Assembly (NCBI GenBank): GCA_965140765.1
Contig: OZ223308.1
Span: forward strand, 558,001-622,000
Direction: 5' to 3'
Origin: Sunxiuqinia sp963678245
GTDB taxonomy: Bacteria; Bacteroidota; Bacteroidia; Bacteroidales; Prolixibacteraceae
Length of the DNA stretch: 64,000 nucleotides
Shown here: piece by piece, positions 1 to 10,089 of the stretch
Numbering within the stretch: position 1 is the stretch's first letter
Layout of the letters: each line of letters opens with the position of its first letter
The notes under the pieces: model-generated
Seen by the model: the letters and a program-made list of their open reading frames with translations, nothing else
Databases searched by the model: none
What the model was told of the DNA's origin: nothing
Position numbers and translations under genes: made by a program

Positions 1-32
1 AATATTGAATGAACACCCTAAAAAAGAAAATC

Positions 33-566
33 ATGATCAATTTACTTCGATCGAGAAGAAGCATTCGAAAATTTACGGAGAAAAAAGTTGAACAAGAAAA
101 AATTAACCTTTTGGAAGAAGCAGTCTTACGCTCTCCTTCATCAAAAAATGGAAATCCGTGGGAGTTTCTTTTTGTTGACAATCCGGCCATCATTGAAGAA
201 CTAAGTCAATCAAAACCACATGGTGCAGCTTTTTTAGCAAACGCTCCTTTAGCTGTAGTTGTTTTGGCCGACGAAAACAAAGGTGACGTTTGGGTTGAAG
301 ATTGCTCCATTTCAAGCATTCTGCTTCAGATTACAGCTCAATCGCTCGGATTGGGAAGCTGTTGGGTGCAGATTAGAAAGCGTCCGCACGATGAGAACCA
401 AACCGCAGAACAATACATTCGCGAACTCTTTGACCTTCCGGAAAACCTCCGGGTGCTGAGTGTTATTGCGATCGGATATCCGGCCAAAGATCGAACAGGA
501 AAGCCTTTTGAGGAATTGCAGCAGGATAAAATCCATTGGAATAATTTCAATCAACGTGAATCCTAA
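33..566 (+). CDS. Nitroreductase-family FMN oxidoreductase
   Basis: Small nitroreductase-fold flavoprotein, expected to bind FMN and reduce nitro or quinone-type substrates with NAD(P)H; the natural substrate cannot be read from sequence. The N-terminus carries the family signature RRSIRKF, followed by SPSSKNGNPWEFLFV (FMN and dimer contact region), the middle helix SLGLGSCWVQIR, and the C-terminal VIAIGYPAKDR strand typical of the family. The length of 177 aa is normal for the short subfamily. An in-frame ATG at 9 would add eight lysine-rich residues; the ATG at 33 places the RRS motif at the usual distance from the N-terminus and is preferred. The gene is close to the window edge, so upstream context is unseen. 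It is separate from the pdxA operon, which has its own promoter. Confidence 0.88.
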   Translation: MINLLRSRRSIRKFTEKKVEQEKINLLEEAVLRSPSSKNGNPWEFLFVDNPAIIEELSQSKPHGAAFLANAPLAVVVLADENKGDVWVEDCSISSILLQITAQSLGLGSCWVQIRKRPHDENQTAEQYIRELFDLPENLRVLSVIAIGYPAKDRTGKPFEELQQDKIHWNNFNQRES

Positions 567-571
567 TCTGT

Positions 572-603
572 TTTGATAAAGTTCAGATAAAGAATTAACT
601 TTG
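572..603 (+). promoter_or_regulatory. Promoter of pdxA-ruvA-sprA
   Basis: TTTG at 572-575, 20 nt spacer, TAACTTTG at 596-603. This matches the Bacteroidota sigma-ABfr consensus TTG-N17-23-TAnnTTTG exactly. Transcription would start near 610, giving a leader of about 65 nt before pdxA. Confidence 0.7.
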
Positions 604-674
604 CCCGTCGCAGAAAATAACTGTGAACAAGAGATTTTCATTAATTTCTCACTACCATTAAACAGACTGAAGAG

Positions 675-1775
675 ATGAGTAAACACAAGATAAGAATTGG
701 GATATCGCATGGAGATATCAATGGCATTGGCTACGAAGTGATCATGAAAACCTTAATGGATACACGAATATTGGAAATGTGTACTCCGGTGGTTTATGGT
801 TCACCCAAAGTAGCTGCCTATCATCGAAAAGCGCTCAATTTAAACAACTTCAACTTCAACAACATTCAAAACGCAAATGAAGCTGATCCTCGCCGGGCCA
901 ACATCATTAATTGTATCGACGACAATATTCGCGTTGAGCTTGGGAAATCCTCAGGAATTGCAGGTGAAGCATCATACATGGCTCTAGAAAGAGCAGTGAA
1001 TGATTTAAAAGCCGGAGAAATTGATGCATTGGTTACCGCTCCAATTAACAAAGACAATATTCAGTCTGACAAATTTAACTTTCCCGGACATACCGAATTT
1101 TTAGCTCAACAATTTGAGACGGATAATTACCTGATGTTAATGGTGAGCGAAATGATGAAAATTGGAGTAGTTACTACACACATTCCTCTTTCTGAAGTCT
1201 CGGCAGGCATTACGAAAAAAGCAATTCTCAGCAAGCTTCGCATTATTTCCAGTTCGTTGGAGCAGGATTTCAGTATCAAGAAACCACGCATCGCAGTTCT
1301 TGGGTTGAACCCACACGCCGGAGATGGTGGCTTGCTAGGCAGCGAAGAAAAAGAAATTATAATTCCAGCCATTGAGCAAGCTAAGAATGAAGGTATTTTG
1401 GCACTGGGCCCCTATCCCAGCGATGGATTCTTTGGCTCAGGCGACTACGTAAAATTTGATGCCATATTGGCCATGTATCACGACCAGGGACTAACGCCGT
1501 TTAAATTGGCATCTTTCGATAAAGGAGTTAATTATACAGCCGGCTTACCTTTTATTCGCACATCGCCCGCACACGGTACTGCTTTTGATATTGCCGGAGA
1601 AGATAAAGCATCTCCTGACTCATTACGTCAAGCACTGTACCTCGCCATTGATATTCATAAAAGTCGTGAGTTATACAAAGAAATCAGTAAAAATCCGTTG
1701 AAGAAATTCGAAATCAATCCCAACCAGGTTGATGAAACGATTGATTTACAATCGAACGATGGACCGGAAATTTAA
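675..1775 (+). CDS. pdxA: 4-hydroxythreonine-4-phosphate dehydrogenase
   Basis: Oxidises 4-phosphohydroxy-L-threonine, whose product condenses with deoxyxylulose 5-phosphate (via PdxJ) to give pyridoxine 5'-phosphate. The 366-aa protein shows the family landmarks in order: GDINGIGYEV near the N-terminus, ALVTAPINK around residue 120, the metal-binding GHTEFLA, GLNPHAGDGGLLGSEE around 213, the metal-ligand histidine in AMYHDQGLTPFKL around 268, and TSPAHGTAFDIAG near 295. It is somewhat longer than the E. coli enzyme (329 aa), mostly through a C-terminal tail. First gene of a tight operon with ruvA (12-nt gap) and sprA, behind the promoter at 572-603. Start ATG at 675. Confidence 0.95.
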   Translation: MSKHKIRIGISHGDINGIGYEVIMKTLMDTRILEMCTPVVYGSPKVAAYHRKALNLNNFNFNNIQNANEADPRRANIINCIDDNIRVELGKSSGIAGEASYMALERAVNDLKAGEIDALVTAPINKDNIQSDKFNFPGHTEFLAQQFETDNYLMLMVSEMMKIGVVTTHIPLSEVSAGITKKAILSKLRIISSSLEQDFSIKKPRIAVLGLNPHAGDGGLLGSEEKEIIIPAIEQAKNEGILALGPYPSDGFFGSGDYVKFDAILAMYHDQGLTPFKLASFDKGVNYTAGLPFIRTSPAHGTAFDIAGEDKASPDSLRQALYLAIDIHKSRELYKEISKNPLKKFEINPNQVDETIDLQSNDGPEI

Positions 1776-1787
1776 CGACAGGCTATC

Positions 1788-2372
1788 ATGTACGAATATA
1801 TTCAGGATAAAATAACCGGTCTCACCCCGACCTATGCAGTTATAGAAGCCGCGTCAATCGGATATTTCATCAGTATTTCGCTCAACACCTATTCTCTGAT
1901 TAATGGGAAAGAGCATGCTAAACTGTTCCTTCATCAGGTAGTCAGAGATGACGCACACTTGCTTTATGGCTTTGCTGAAGCAGCCGAAAGAGAACTCTTC
2001 CGCTTGCTAATATCAGTCAACGGAATTGGATCCAATACCGCACTGATGATGCTCTCGTCACTTTCGCCCGATGAAATTCGAAAAGCGATTCTGGAAGAGA
2101 ATGTTACGCTTTTAAAAAGCATCAAAGGAATTGGAGCGAAGACAGCTCAGCGGGTCATTATCGATCTGAAAGATAAAATTGGAAAGACAGCTGCCAGCGA
2201 TCAAATTTTAATGTCGTCAGCAGACAATACTATCCGAGATGAAGCGTTATCAGCATTAGTAATGCTGGGATTTGCCAAGAAGAATGTTGAAAAAGAATTG
2301 GATAAACTGATGAAAGCAAATCCTGACCTAACGGTAGAAGAAACCATAAAAAAGGCCTTAAAAGGGCTATAA
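1788..2372 (+). CDS. ruvA: Holliday junction branch migration protein RuvA
   Basis: Tetrameric DNA-binding subunit of the RuvAB branch-migration motor in recombinational repair. The 194-aa length is standard. The N-terminal OB-fold begins MYEYIQDKITGLTPTYAVIE; two helix-hairpin-helix motifs are visible as LISVNGIGSNTALMMLSSL (about 72-90) and LLKSIKGIGAKTAQRVIIDL (about 107-126). The C-terminal domain III, which contacts RuvB, begins near residue 145 after a linker. It lies between pdxA and sprA; ruvA next to sprA is also the arrangement known from gliding Bacteroidota, so the pairing looks ancestral. Confidence 0.95.
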   Translation: MYEYIQDKITGLTPTYAVIEAASIGYFISISLNTYSLINGKEHAKLFLHQVVRDDAHLLYGFAEAAERELFRLLISVNGIGSNTALMMLSSLSPDEIRKAILEENVTLLKSIKGIGAKTAQRVIIDLKDKIGKTAASDQILMSSADNTIRDEALSALVMLGFAKKNVEKELDKLMKANPDLTVEETIKKALKGL

Positions 2373-2390
2373 CTCAGAAAAAGACTGGCA

Positions 2391-5300
2391 TTGAAAAAAA
2401 GCTTGAAAAATATCCTTATCACAGTTGTTTTTCCGGGATTACTAAGCATGGGGTGGATGACCATTCCAGATCAGAAGGTAGCAAATCCCGAAACAAATTA
2501 CATCTCAACAAATGACTCACTGGAAATTGATACGGTAGGCGTTCTCCCCTATCCTTTTGAGGATGAGAAAGAATTTGACTACCATGATTCCAAGGACAGT
2601 TCTGAGTTATTTCTTGGCCGTCCATCCAATATTAACACCGAAATTGAGTATGATCCGGTAACCGGCGAATATATTTTTTATGAGAAAATTGGAAATTTCA
2701 ATTACAGACTGCCAAAAACAATGTCACTTGAAGAGTACGTCGATTATGACTTTAAAAACTCGGTTCGCAACTACTGGAGAGTTCGAGGCAACCAATTGGA
2801 TTTTGAAAACCAGGGATCATTTATACCCAGTCTGACCGTTGGAGGAGAAGCTTTTAATCGAATTTTTGGAGGTAACACCATTGATATTCGTCCGCAAGGA
2901 TATGTTGAAGTAAGCTTCGGCGCACAGGTCAATAAAACAGAAAACCCAGCTATTCCAGAGCGTCTTCGGAAAACCACCAATTTCGATTTCGACCAAAAGA
3001 TCCAGATGAATGTGATGGGTAATATTGGCGAAAAAATGAAGATGCGGGTGAACTATAACACCGAAGCCACTTTCGACTACGAAAATAAAATGAACATCGA
3101 CTATACAGGCGATGAAGATGAAATTCTGAAAAAGATTGAGGCAGGTAACGTTTCACTTCCGTTGAATGGTTCATTGATTACCGGTGGAACAAACTTATTT
3201 GGTGTGAAAGCCGAAATGCAATTCGGAAAACTAAACTTAACCACAGTTTTTTCGCAAAACAAAGGAGAAACCCAGGTGATCGAGACCGAGGGAGGAGCTC
3301 AAAAATCAACCTTCGAAATCGAAGCACTGGACTACGATGCCAACCGTCACTTCTTTTTGGCACAGTATTTTCGCGACCATTACAACGATGCACTAGCGAA
3401 TCTTCCTGTAATTAACTCTGCCGTAACCATTAATAAAATTGAAGTTTGGGTAACCAACAAATCCAACTCGACTGATGAATCAAGGAATATTATTGCTTTT
3501 ATGGACCTTGGTGAACATCAACCAAACATTTACAACACCATTCCGGCCTTTCAAGAAAATTCTTCCTGGAGCTACCCGGAAAGTGTTTATCCGTTTAATG
3601 AGGCCAACGCCCTTTACAACGAGTTAACCACTTCGTATAATGCCATTCGCGAGGTCAATCAAATTAATGAGACACTTCAACCGCTTTCGTCACAAAACTT
3701 CAAAGGAGGTCAGGATTTTGAGAAAGTTGAGCAGGCCCGTAAATTAAATCCGTCAGAATACACGGTACACGAAAATCTCGGATATATCTCCCTCAACTCA
3801 TCGTTAAACACCGACGAAGTGCTGATGGTTGCCTACAACTACACGGCAAATGGAAACACCTATCAGGTTGGTGAATTTTCCACCGACGGAGTGCAGGCTC
3901 CGGCAACGCTGATCATGAAGTTGTTGAAAGGAACCAACCTATCAACCCGCTACCCAACCTGGGACTTGATGATGAAAAACGTTTACAGTTTGAATGCCTA
4001 CCAGCTTTCAAACGAAAATTTTATTCTGGATGTCATGTATCAAAACGACTCAGGAACGGATATTAACTATTTACCTGAATCGAACATTGAAGGACGTATT
4101 CTGCTCAATGTGCTGAACGTCGACAATCTGAACTCACAATTAGACCCGGGAAGCGACGGGGTATACGACTACATACCTGGCGTAACAGTTTTACAGTCAA
4201 GTGGGCGAATTATTTTCCCGGTGTTGGAACCTTTTGGAAGCAACCTGACAGACTCCATTAGCGATCCGGTTTTAGCTGAAAAATATGCCTACCAATCATT
4301 ATACGATTCCACAAAAACGGATGCCGAGCGGGACACCAAGCATAACAAATTTATTCTGAAAGGGAGTTACGAAGGCTCGTCAAGTTCTGAAATTTCACTG
4401 GGAACATTAAATGTCGCTCAGGGATCAGTGCGAGTAACAGCCGGAGGAATTCAATTGCAGGAATATGTGGATTATACGGTAGACTACACACTAGGACGGG
4501 TAAAGATTATAAACCAAGCCTACTTGGAAGCTGGCACACCAATCCAGATCAGTACCGAAAGTGAAGACCTGTTTAGTGTGCAACGCAAAACACTGATGGG
4601 CGCACATGCCAACTACGCATTCTCCGATAATTTCAACCTTGGAGCAACTGTTTTGCACATGAGCGAACGCCCACTAACTCAAAAGGTAAGCTACGGCGAA
4701 GATCCAATTTCAAATACCATCTGGGGGCTTGATGCCAACTATACCACGGAGTCAAACTTGCTAACAACATTGGTTGACAAGCTGCCTTTTATCGAAACCA
4801 AAGAACGCTCCTCCATTTCAATGGAAGCTGAATTTGCACAACTTGTACCCGGACATTCCAGTGTAATTGACAAAGAAGGTACGGTATACATTGATGATTT
4901 TGAAGCTACAAAAACTTCAATAAGCCTAAAGGCTCGACAAGCCTGGGTTTTGGCAAGTACACCGCAAAACCAAGAGAACTTATTCCCCGAGGGAAATCTA
5001 AACGGAGATTTGGCGTATGGATACAACCGGGCAAAATTAGCCTGGTATATCATCGACCCATTATTTTTGAGAAATACTTCGCAAACTCCCGCTCATATTA
5101 AAAACAGCGCTCAGCAGCACAACCACTTCATGCGTGAAGTTTTTCAACAAGAGATCTTCCCTGATAAGGAAACCGCCACAGGGCTACCAACAAATATTTC
5201 CGTTCTTGATTTGGCTTATTATCCGTCAGAAAGAGGCCCGTATAACTTCGATACGAATCCTTCGACTTATTCAGCAGGACTTAACTCAGATGGTAAACTA

Positions 5301-8300
5301 AACGATCCTGAATCGCGCTGGGCTGGTATTATGCGTAAAATTGAAACATCGAATTTTGAAGCGGCTAATATCGAATACATCGAATTCTGGATGATGGATC
5401 CATTTGTATACGACAAAGAAAATGGGAATTCTGTTGAGGGAGGAAGTCTCTACTTCAACCTCGGAGATATTTCGGAAGATGTTCTGAAAGATTCCCGGAA
5501 ATCTTTTGAAAACGGACTCCCGGAAACAGAGCTTGTTCAAAATGTTGATACTACAATCTGGGGGCGGGTTTCAACCAAACAATTAGTGGTTAATAACTTT
5601 GCCAATGATGGCACTTCTCGTCAATTCCAGGATATTGGGTTCGACGGACTAGCGGACACAGATGAACAGTCATTTTATGGTAGTTACACACAGGCGCTGC
5701 AAAATATCCTGAATCAAGATGTACTGGATGAATTTTTGAACGATCCCTCGGGTGATAACTACCATTATTACCGGGGGGGGGATTTGGATCAAGCCGAAGC
5801 AACTATTTTAGAACGCTATAAAAATTACAACGGCCCTGAAGGAAACTCAGCTCCAGCCGAAGCATCTGGCAATTCGTATTCACCAACAGCTACCGACATT
5901 CCAAACATGGAAGATATCAACGGCGATAATACCCTGAACGAGTACGAACGGTACTATCAATACCAGGTTAAACTTAGCCCTGATGAGATGAAGGTGGGGC
6001 AAAACTATATCACCGATATCCGCGTTGGACCGAGTGACAATGGGCAGGGAGGTATTCAGGAAGTTAACTGGTACCAGTTTAAAATTCCAATTTCCGACTA
6101 CAAAGAAAAATTTGATATTGAAGACTTCACCTCCATTCGCTTTATGCGGATGTTCCTGAAGGGGTTTGAAGATACGACGATTTTACGTTTTGCGACACTT
6201 GATCTTGTTCGTTCTGACTGGCGGAAGTTTACCGAAAACATTGATGAAACAGATGTTGCTCCGAGCAATCAAACTGAGTTTGAAATTTCAGCTGTTAACA
6301 TCGAAGAAAACAGCCGAAGAGAACCCGTCAATTATGTTCTTCCTCCGGGAATCGACCGGGTGATTGACCCCGCGAATCCACAGTTGCTGCAACTAAACGA
6401 ACAATCGCTGGTTCTAAGAGCCATCGATTTGCAGCAGAGTGATGCACGGGCGGCTTATAAAACGTTGGGGATGGATCTTCGTCGCTATAAAAGGTTGAAA
6501 TTGGAGGTTCATGCCGAGGAAATCGAGGGTTATCCGTTAAGCGATGATCAACTGCACTTCTTCGTGCGTTTGGGAACCGATGAGAACAACTATTACGAAT
6601 ACGAAGTCCCGCTCAGCTTAACCGACTATGGAAATTACAATGGAGATATTGAAAGTCAACGATATTTGGTTTGGCCCGATGATAACCGAATTGATATCCC
6701 ACTAGACTTATTTACTGATGCGAAACTGGCACGCAACGCTCTGATTCGTCAAGCCGGATCAAGTGTTTCGACCAATGACATATACGAATTACCACATGAA
6801 GGTTGGAACAGCAATAAAAACCTGGTCAAGGTAAAAGGAACACCAAATCTTGCCGAGGTTGATCTTGTATTGATGGGGATTCGTCATAAAAAGCAAGGAA
6901 ATTTCAACCCCGGACCATTGTCGGTTGAAGTTTGGGCTAATGAACTTCGATTGACCGATTTTGATGAAAGTGGGGGCTGGGCTGCCAACGCTCGAGTGTC
7001 GGCACGTTTAGCCGATTTTGGCTCCGTCGTTGTTGCCGGGCGTACACGCTCTTCAGGCTTCGGAAGTGTTGACCAAACCATGAACGAGCGGGCGTTGGAT
7101 GATTTAGTTGAATATGATATTTCTTCAAACTTTGAGCTGGGCAAGTTCTTCCCCGAGAAAGCCAATGTACGCATTCCATTGTATGTTGGTGTGTCCAAAA
7201 GCATCAGCAATCCGAAATACAATCCGCTTGATGCGGATATTGAAATGGACGAAGCACTGGATAATTTGGAAACAAAGTCGGAACGAGACTCTCTGAAAAG
7301 CCTTGCTCAGGATTACATGAGCCGCAAAAGCATCAACCTGACTAATGTAAAAGTTGACAAGATGAGTAAGTCAGGAAAGCCAAAACCATGGGATCCGACA
7401 AACTTCTCAGTAACCTATTCATACAACGAACTAAAAAGGCGAAATGTAAATACGGAATACAGCCTCGAAAAAAACTATCGTGGTTTGTTTAGTTATAATT
7501 ACAACAACCGCCCAAAATTAATAGAGCCTTTAAAAAAGGTCAACTTTGTTAACGGAAAAGCTTTGCGACTTGTAAAGGATTTCAACTTCTACCTTTTGCC
7601 AACTCAAATCTCATACCGAACTGATTTGTATAGGCATTACAAAGAGGTTCAAACGCGCAACCTGACCAATCCAAACATGATCATTCCGCGAACCTTTGAT
7701 AAAGACTTCATCTGGAACAAATATTTTGATCTCAACTATAACTTGACCCGATCGCTGAAACTCGATTTCTCTTCAAAAGGGACATCGCGAATTGATGAAC
7801 CGGCAGGTCGAATTAACCGATCAGATGACGACTATGAAATGAAGCGTGATTCGATCCTAACCAATCTATTTAATTTAGGTCGGCCAATTCTTTATCATCA
7901 CACCTTCAATGCTTCGTACATTGCTCCGATCAACAAAATACCACTACTAAACTGGGTAAGCATGACCGGACGCTACCAAGCCCAATACGACTGGTATGCC
8001 GGCGCAATTACCGACGAATCAATCGTACTAGGAAACACCATTGAGAATGCTCGCGTAGCTCAGGTAAACAGCCAATTGAATTTGCTCAACTTATACAATA
8101 AAGTTCCTTTCTTAAAAGAAGTGAACAGAAAATATGGAGCCAGTACCCGTTCATCTCGAAGTTCGAGTAGCCGGGCACGAGCAGTTTCCCGTTCGAACAC
8201 AAAAGCCAGCGAACCAAAATATAAAACGGTTACCTACGAAAGCTCACCTACCAACCTGAAAGCAAATACGAACAAGTCAATCAATCACAAGTTGAAAACG

Positions 8301-9926
8301 GAAAGTGTAAATGTCAACATTGTGAATTCGGGAGGAGAAAAAATAGAAGGTGAAGTTGAAGTCGTGAATGAAAACCGGATTATGGTATCAGTACCAAGCA
8401 ATGTTCGCCAGGCAAAAATTACGGTTACCGGGAAGCGTGAAATTGGAGATAATATTTTTCTGAAGATTGCCCAATACACGGCCCGAACGCTCATGAGTGT
8501 AAAAAATGTATCACTCTCCTATTCCAGCTCCGATGGTACCATTATGCCAGGCTTCATGCCTGAGCCTACCATTTTTGGTTCCGGCTCATACAATCCCGAC
8601 CCGGCTATGTTTGGAAACATCGCTAGCAGCAATGCTCCGGGATTTCCATTTCTTTTTGGGTGGCAGGATGAAACTTTTGCCCGCAAGGCAATAAGCAAAG
8701 GGTGGTACACAAAAGATACCGCATTAAATGCGGCTTACCAGATGAACCATAATGAAACATTCAGTGTCCGGGCGAGTGTTGAACCTATTCCATTCCTACG
8801 AATTGATTTAAACGCTAACCGCTCCTTTTCGGAGAACATGAAAGAATATTACATTTACGATAGTGAATCAGGTAATTTTGATACTTCAGGCAAAACCCTG
8901 CAAGGAAACTTTACCATGTCGATAAATACCTGGAGTACGGCATTTACAAAAATGGGCGGAGCCGAAGTGCCTGAATCATCGGCCTTTCAAGATATGTTGG
9001 ATAACCGACATACCATTGCATGGAGACTGGCAGGTCAACGGATTGATAATCCGGACATCGGATATGATCATGTGAAAGGTACTCATAGTAAAGTGGATGG
9101 ATATCCTAAGGGATACGGACCCAATTCGCAACAAGTATTAGTACCGGCTTTTATTGCTGCATACACGGGACAATCGGCTGATAAAGTGTCCTTGGAACCG
9201 TTCCCATCCATCAAATACATGCGTCCTAACTGGCGAATTACCTACGACGGTATTGTATCCAAAATTGAAGGTTTGAACAAGTATTTGAAAACGCTGAACA
9301 TCAGTCATTCCTACCGTTCAAGCTATAATGTTGGATCGTATATTACCAACTTAAGGTATAACGACAATGAATTTGGTGACGGATTCAGCTATGTTATGAA
9401 TGAGCTGAGCGGAAACTTTGTGGGCAGGTACGATATTAATGCGGTGAGTATTAATGAGCAATTCAACCCGCTGATCAATATGGACGTAACCTGGCTAAAC
9501 GATTTAACGACAACTGCTGAAATTAGCCGAAGCCGGAACCTGACACTAAACTTTGCCAACAATCAGTTAACCGAGGTACTAACCAACGAATACACTTTTG
9601 GATTGGGTTATCGTTTCGAGCGCATGGATCTGATCATTAAAACGAAAGGATCGCAAAAAGCATATTCAAATGATTTGAATATCCGGGCCGACGTTTCATT
9701 CCGTAAAAACAAGACGTTCATCCGTAAACTGGTTGAAGAAAATGACCAACTCACAGCAGGACAAAATGCTATTACGATCAAAACAACAGCTGATTATATG
9801 CTAAGCGATCGTTTCCAATTGAGGGTTTATTATGACAAGGTGATTAATAGGCCTTTCACCTCATTGTCGTATCCAACATCCAATTCCAACTTTGGCTTAA
9901 GTTTCCGCTTTACACTGGCACAGTAG
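2391..9926 (+). CDS. sprA: T9SS outer-membrane translocon protein SprA
   Basis: Giant outer-membrane barrel through which type IX secretion substrates cross the outer membrane; in Flavobacterium it is needed for secretion and gliding. At 2511 aa it has the size of known SprA proteins (about 2400 aa). Recognisable features are an N-terminal signal segment (KKSLKNILITVVFPGLLSMG), repeated SprA N-terminal blocks rich in aromatic and beta-strand residues, and a C-terminal barrel strand ending FGLSFRFTLAQ. Translation appears to begin at a TTG (2391), 18 nt after ruvA; no better start precedes the signal sequence. A nine-G run at 5773-5781 (codons about 1128-1131) is a possible slippage site. A serine/arginine-rich linker lies around residues 1915-1945. 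The T9SS substrate at 49458 is a likely client. Confidence 0.93.
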   Translation: MKKSLKNILITVVFPGLLSMGWMTIPDQKVANPETNYISTNDSLEIDTVGVLPYPFEDEKEFDYHDSKDSSELFLGRPSNINTEIEYDPVTGEYIFYEKIGNFNYRLPKTMSLEEYVDYDFKNSVRNYWRVRGNQLDFENQGSFIPSLTVGGEAFNRIFGGNTIDIRPQGYVEVSFGAQVNKTENPAIPERLRKTTNFDFDQKIQMNVMGNIGEKMKMRVNYNTEATFDYENKMNIDYTGDEDEILKKIEAGNVSLPLNGSLITGGTNLFGVKAEMQFGKLNLTTVFSQNKGETQVIETEGGAQKSTFEIEALDYDANRHFFLAQYFRDHYNDALANLPVINSAVTINKIEVWVTNKSNSTDESRNIIAFMDLGEHQPNIYNTIPAFQENSSWSYPESVYPFNEANALYNELTTSYNAIREVNQINETLQPLSSQNFKGGQDFEKVEQARKLNPSEYTVHENLGYISLNSSLNTDEVLMVAYNYTANGNTYQVGEFSTDGVQAPATLIMKLLKGTNLSTRYPTWDLMMKNVYSLNAYQLSNENFILDVMYQNDSGTDINYLPESNIEGRILLNVLNVDNLNSQLDPGSDGVYDYIPGVTVLQSSGRIIFPVLEPFGSNLTDSISDPVLAEKYAYQSLYDSTKTDAERDTKHNKFILKGSYEGSSSSEISLGTLNVAQGSVRVTAGGIQLQEYVDYTVDYTLGRVKIINQAYLEAGTPIQISTESEDLFSVQRKTLMGAHANYAFSDNFNLGATVLHMSERPLTQKVSYGEDPISNTIWGLDANYTTESNLLTTLVDKLPFIETKERSSISMEAEFAQLVPGHSSVIDKEGTVYIDDFEATKTSISLKARQAWVLASTPQNQENLFPEGNLNGDLAYGYNRAKLAWYIIDPLFLRNTSQTPAHIKNSAQQHNHFMREVFQQEIFPDKETATGLPTNISVLDLAYYPSERGPYNFDTNPSTYSAGLNSDGKLNDPESRWAGIMRKIETSNFEAANIEYIEFWMMDPFVYDKENGNSVEGGSLYFNLGDISEDVLKDSRKSFENGLPETELVQNVDTTIWGRVSTKQLVVNNFANDGTSRQFQDIGFDGLADTDEQSFYGSYTQALQNILNQDVLDEFLNDPSGDNYHYYRGGDLDQAEATILERYKNYNGPEGNSAPAEASGNSYSPTATDIPNMEDINGDNTLNEYERYYQYQVKLSPDEMKVGQNYITDIRVGPSDNGQGGIQEVNWYQFKIPISDYKEKFDIEDFTSIRFMRMFLKGFEDTTILRFATLDLVRSDWRKFTENIDETDVAPSNQTEFEISAVNIEENSRREPVNYVLPPGIDRVIDPANPQLLQLNEQSLVLRAIDLQQSDARAAYKTLGMDLRRYKRLKLEVHAEEIEGYPLSDDQLHFFVRLGTDENNYYEYEVPLSLTDYGNYNGDIESQRYLVWPDDNRIDIPLDLFTDAKLARNALIRQAGSSVSTNDIYELPHEGWNSNKNLVKVKGTPNLAEVDLVLMGIRHKKQGNFNPGPLSVEVWANELRLTDFDESGGWAANARVSARLADFGSVVVAGRTRSSGFGSVDQTMNERALDDLVEYDISSNFELGKFFPEKANVRIPLYVGVSKSISNPKYNPLDADIEMDEALDNLETKSERDSLKSLAQDYMSRKSINLTNVKVDKMSKSGKPKPWDPTNFSVTYSYNELKRRNVNTEYSLEKNYRGLFSYNYNNRPKLIEPLKKVNFVNGKALRLVKDFNFYLLPTQISYRTDLYRHYKEVQTRNLTNPNMIIPRTFDKDFIWNKYFDLNYNLTRSLKLDFSSKGTSRIDEPAGRINRSDDDYEMKRDSILTNLFNLGRPILYHHTFNASYIAPINKIPLLNWVSMTGRYQAQYDWYAGAITDESIVLGNTIENARVAQVNSQLNLLNLYNKVPFLKEVNRKYGASTRSSRSSSSRARAVSRSNTKASEPKYKTVTYESSPTNLKANTNKSINHKLKTESVNVNIVNSGGEKIEGEVEVVNENRIMVSVPSNVRQAKITVTGKREIGDNIFLKIAQYTARTLMSVKNVSLSYSSSDGTIMPGFMPEPTIFGSGSYNPDPAMFGNIASSNAPGFPFLFGWQDETFARKAISKGWYTKDTALNAAYQMNHNETFSVRASVEPIPFLRIDLNANRSFSENMKEYYIYDSESGNFDTSGKTLQGNFTMSINTWSTAFTKMGGAEVPESSAFQDMLDNRHTIAWRLAGQRIDNPDIGYDHVKGTHSKVDGYPKGYGPNSQQVLVPAFIAAYTGQSADKVSLEPFPSIKYMRPNWRITYDGIVSKIEGLNKYLKTLNISHSYRSSYNVGSYITNLRYNDNEFGDGFSYVMNELSGNFVGRYDINAVSINEQFNPLINMDVTWLNDLTTTAEISRSRNLTLNFANNQLTEVLTNEYTFGLGYRFERMDLIIKTKGSQKAYSNDLNIRADVSFRKNKTFIRKLVEENDQLTAGQNAITIKTTADYMLSDRFQLRVYYDKVINRPFTSLSYPTSNSNFGLSFRFTLAQ
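5773..5781 (+). repeat. Homopolymeric G9 tract within sprA
   Basis: Nine consecutive G residues encode Arg-Gly-Gly-Asp in the middle of the SprA reading frame. A one-base slip would shift frame near residue 1128 and remove more than half of the protein. The tract is seen directly; phase variation is inference. Confidence 0.85.
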
Positions 9927-9955
9927 TTTGGCTCTTGGCCGCAACGAGAAAACTT

Positions 9956-9999
9956 CAAGCCCCTTTCCCCTCCATGTCTAAGTAGGGGAAAGGGGCTTG
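9956..9999 (+). terminator. Long hairpin after sprA
   Basis: A perfect 15-bp inverted repeat (9956-9970 and 9985-9999) encloses a 14-nt loop 30 nt after the sprA stop. It is GC-rich but has no downstream U-run, so it may act as a mRNA 3' stabiliser or Rho-assisted stop instead of a classic intrinsic terminator. Confidence 0.5.
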
Positions 10000-10089
10000 C
10001 TCACAAACAACGGTGTGTTTTTGATCGTTAGCCTACGGAACCGCCAGTTGCCGCCGCACTAACCCAAAGTCTGGGCATGAAGTTTTCGT

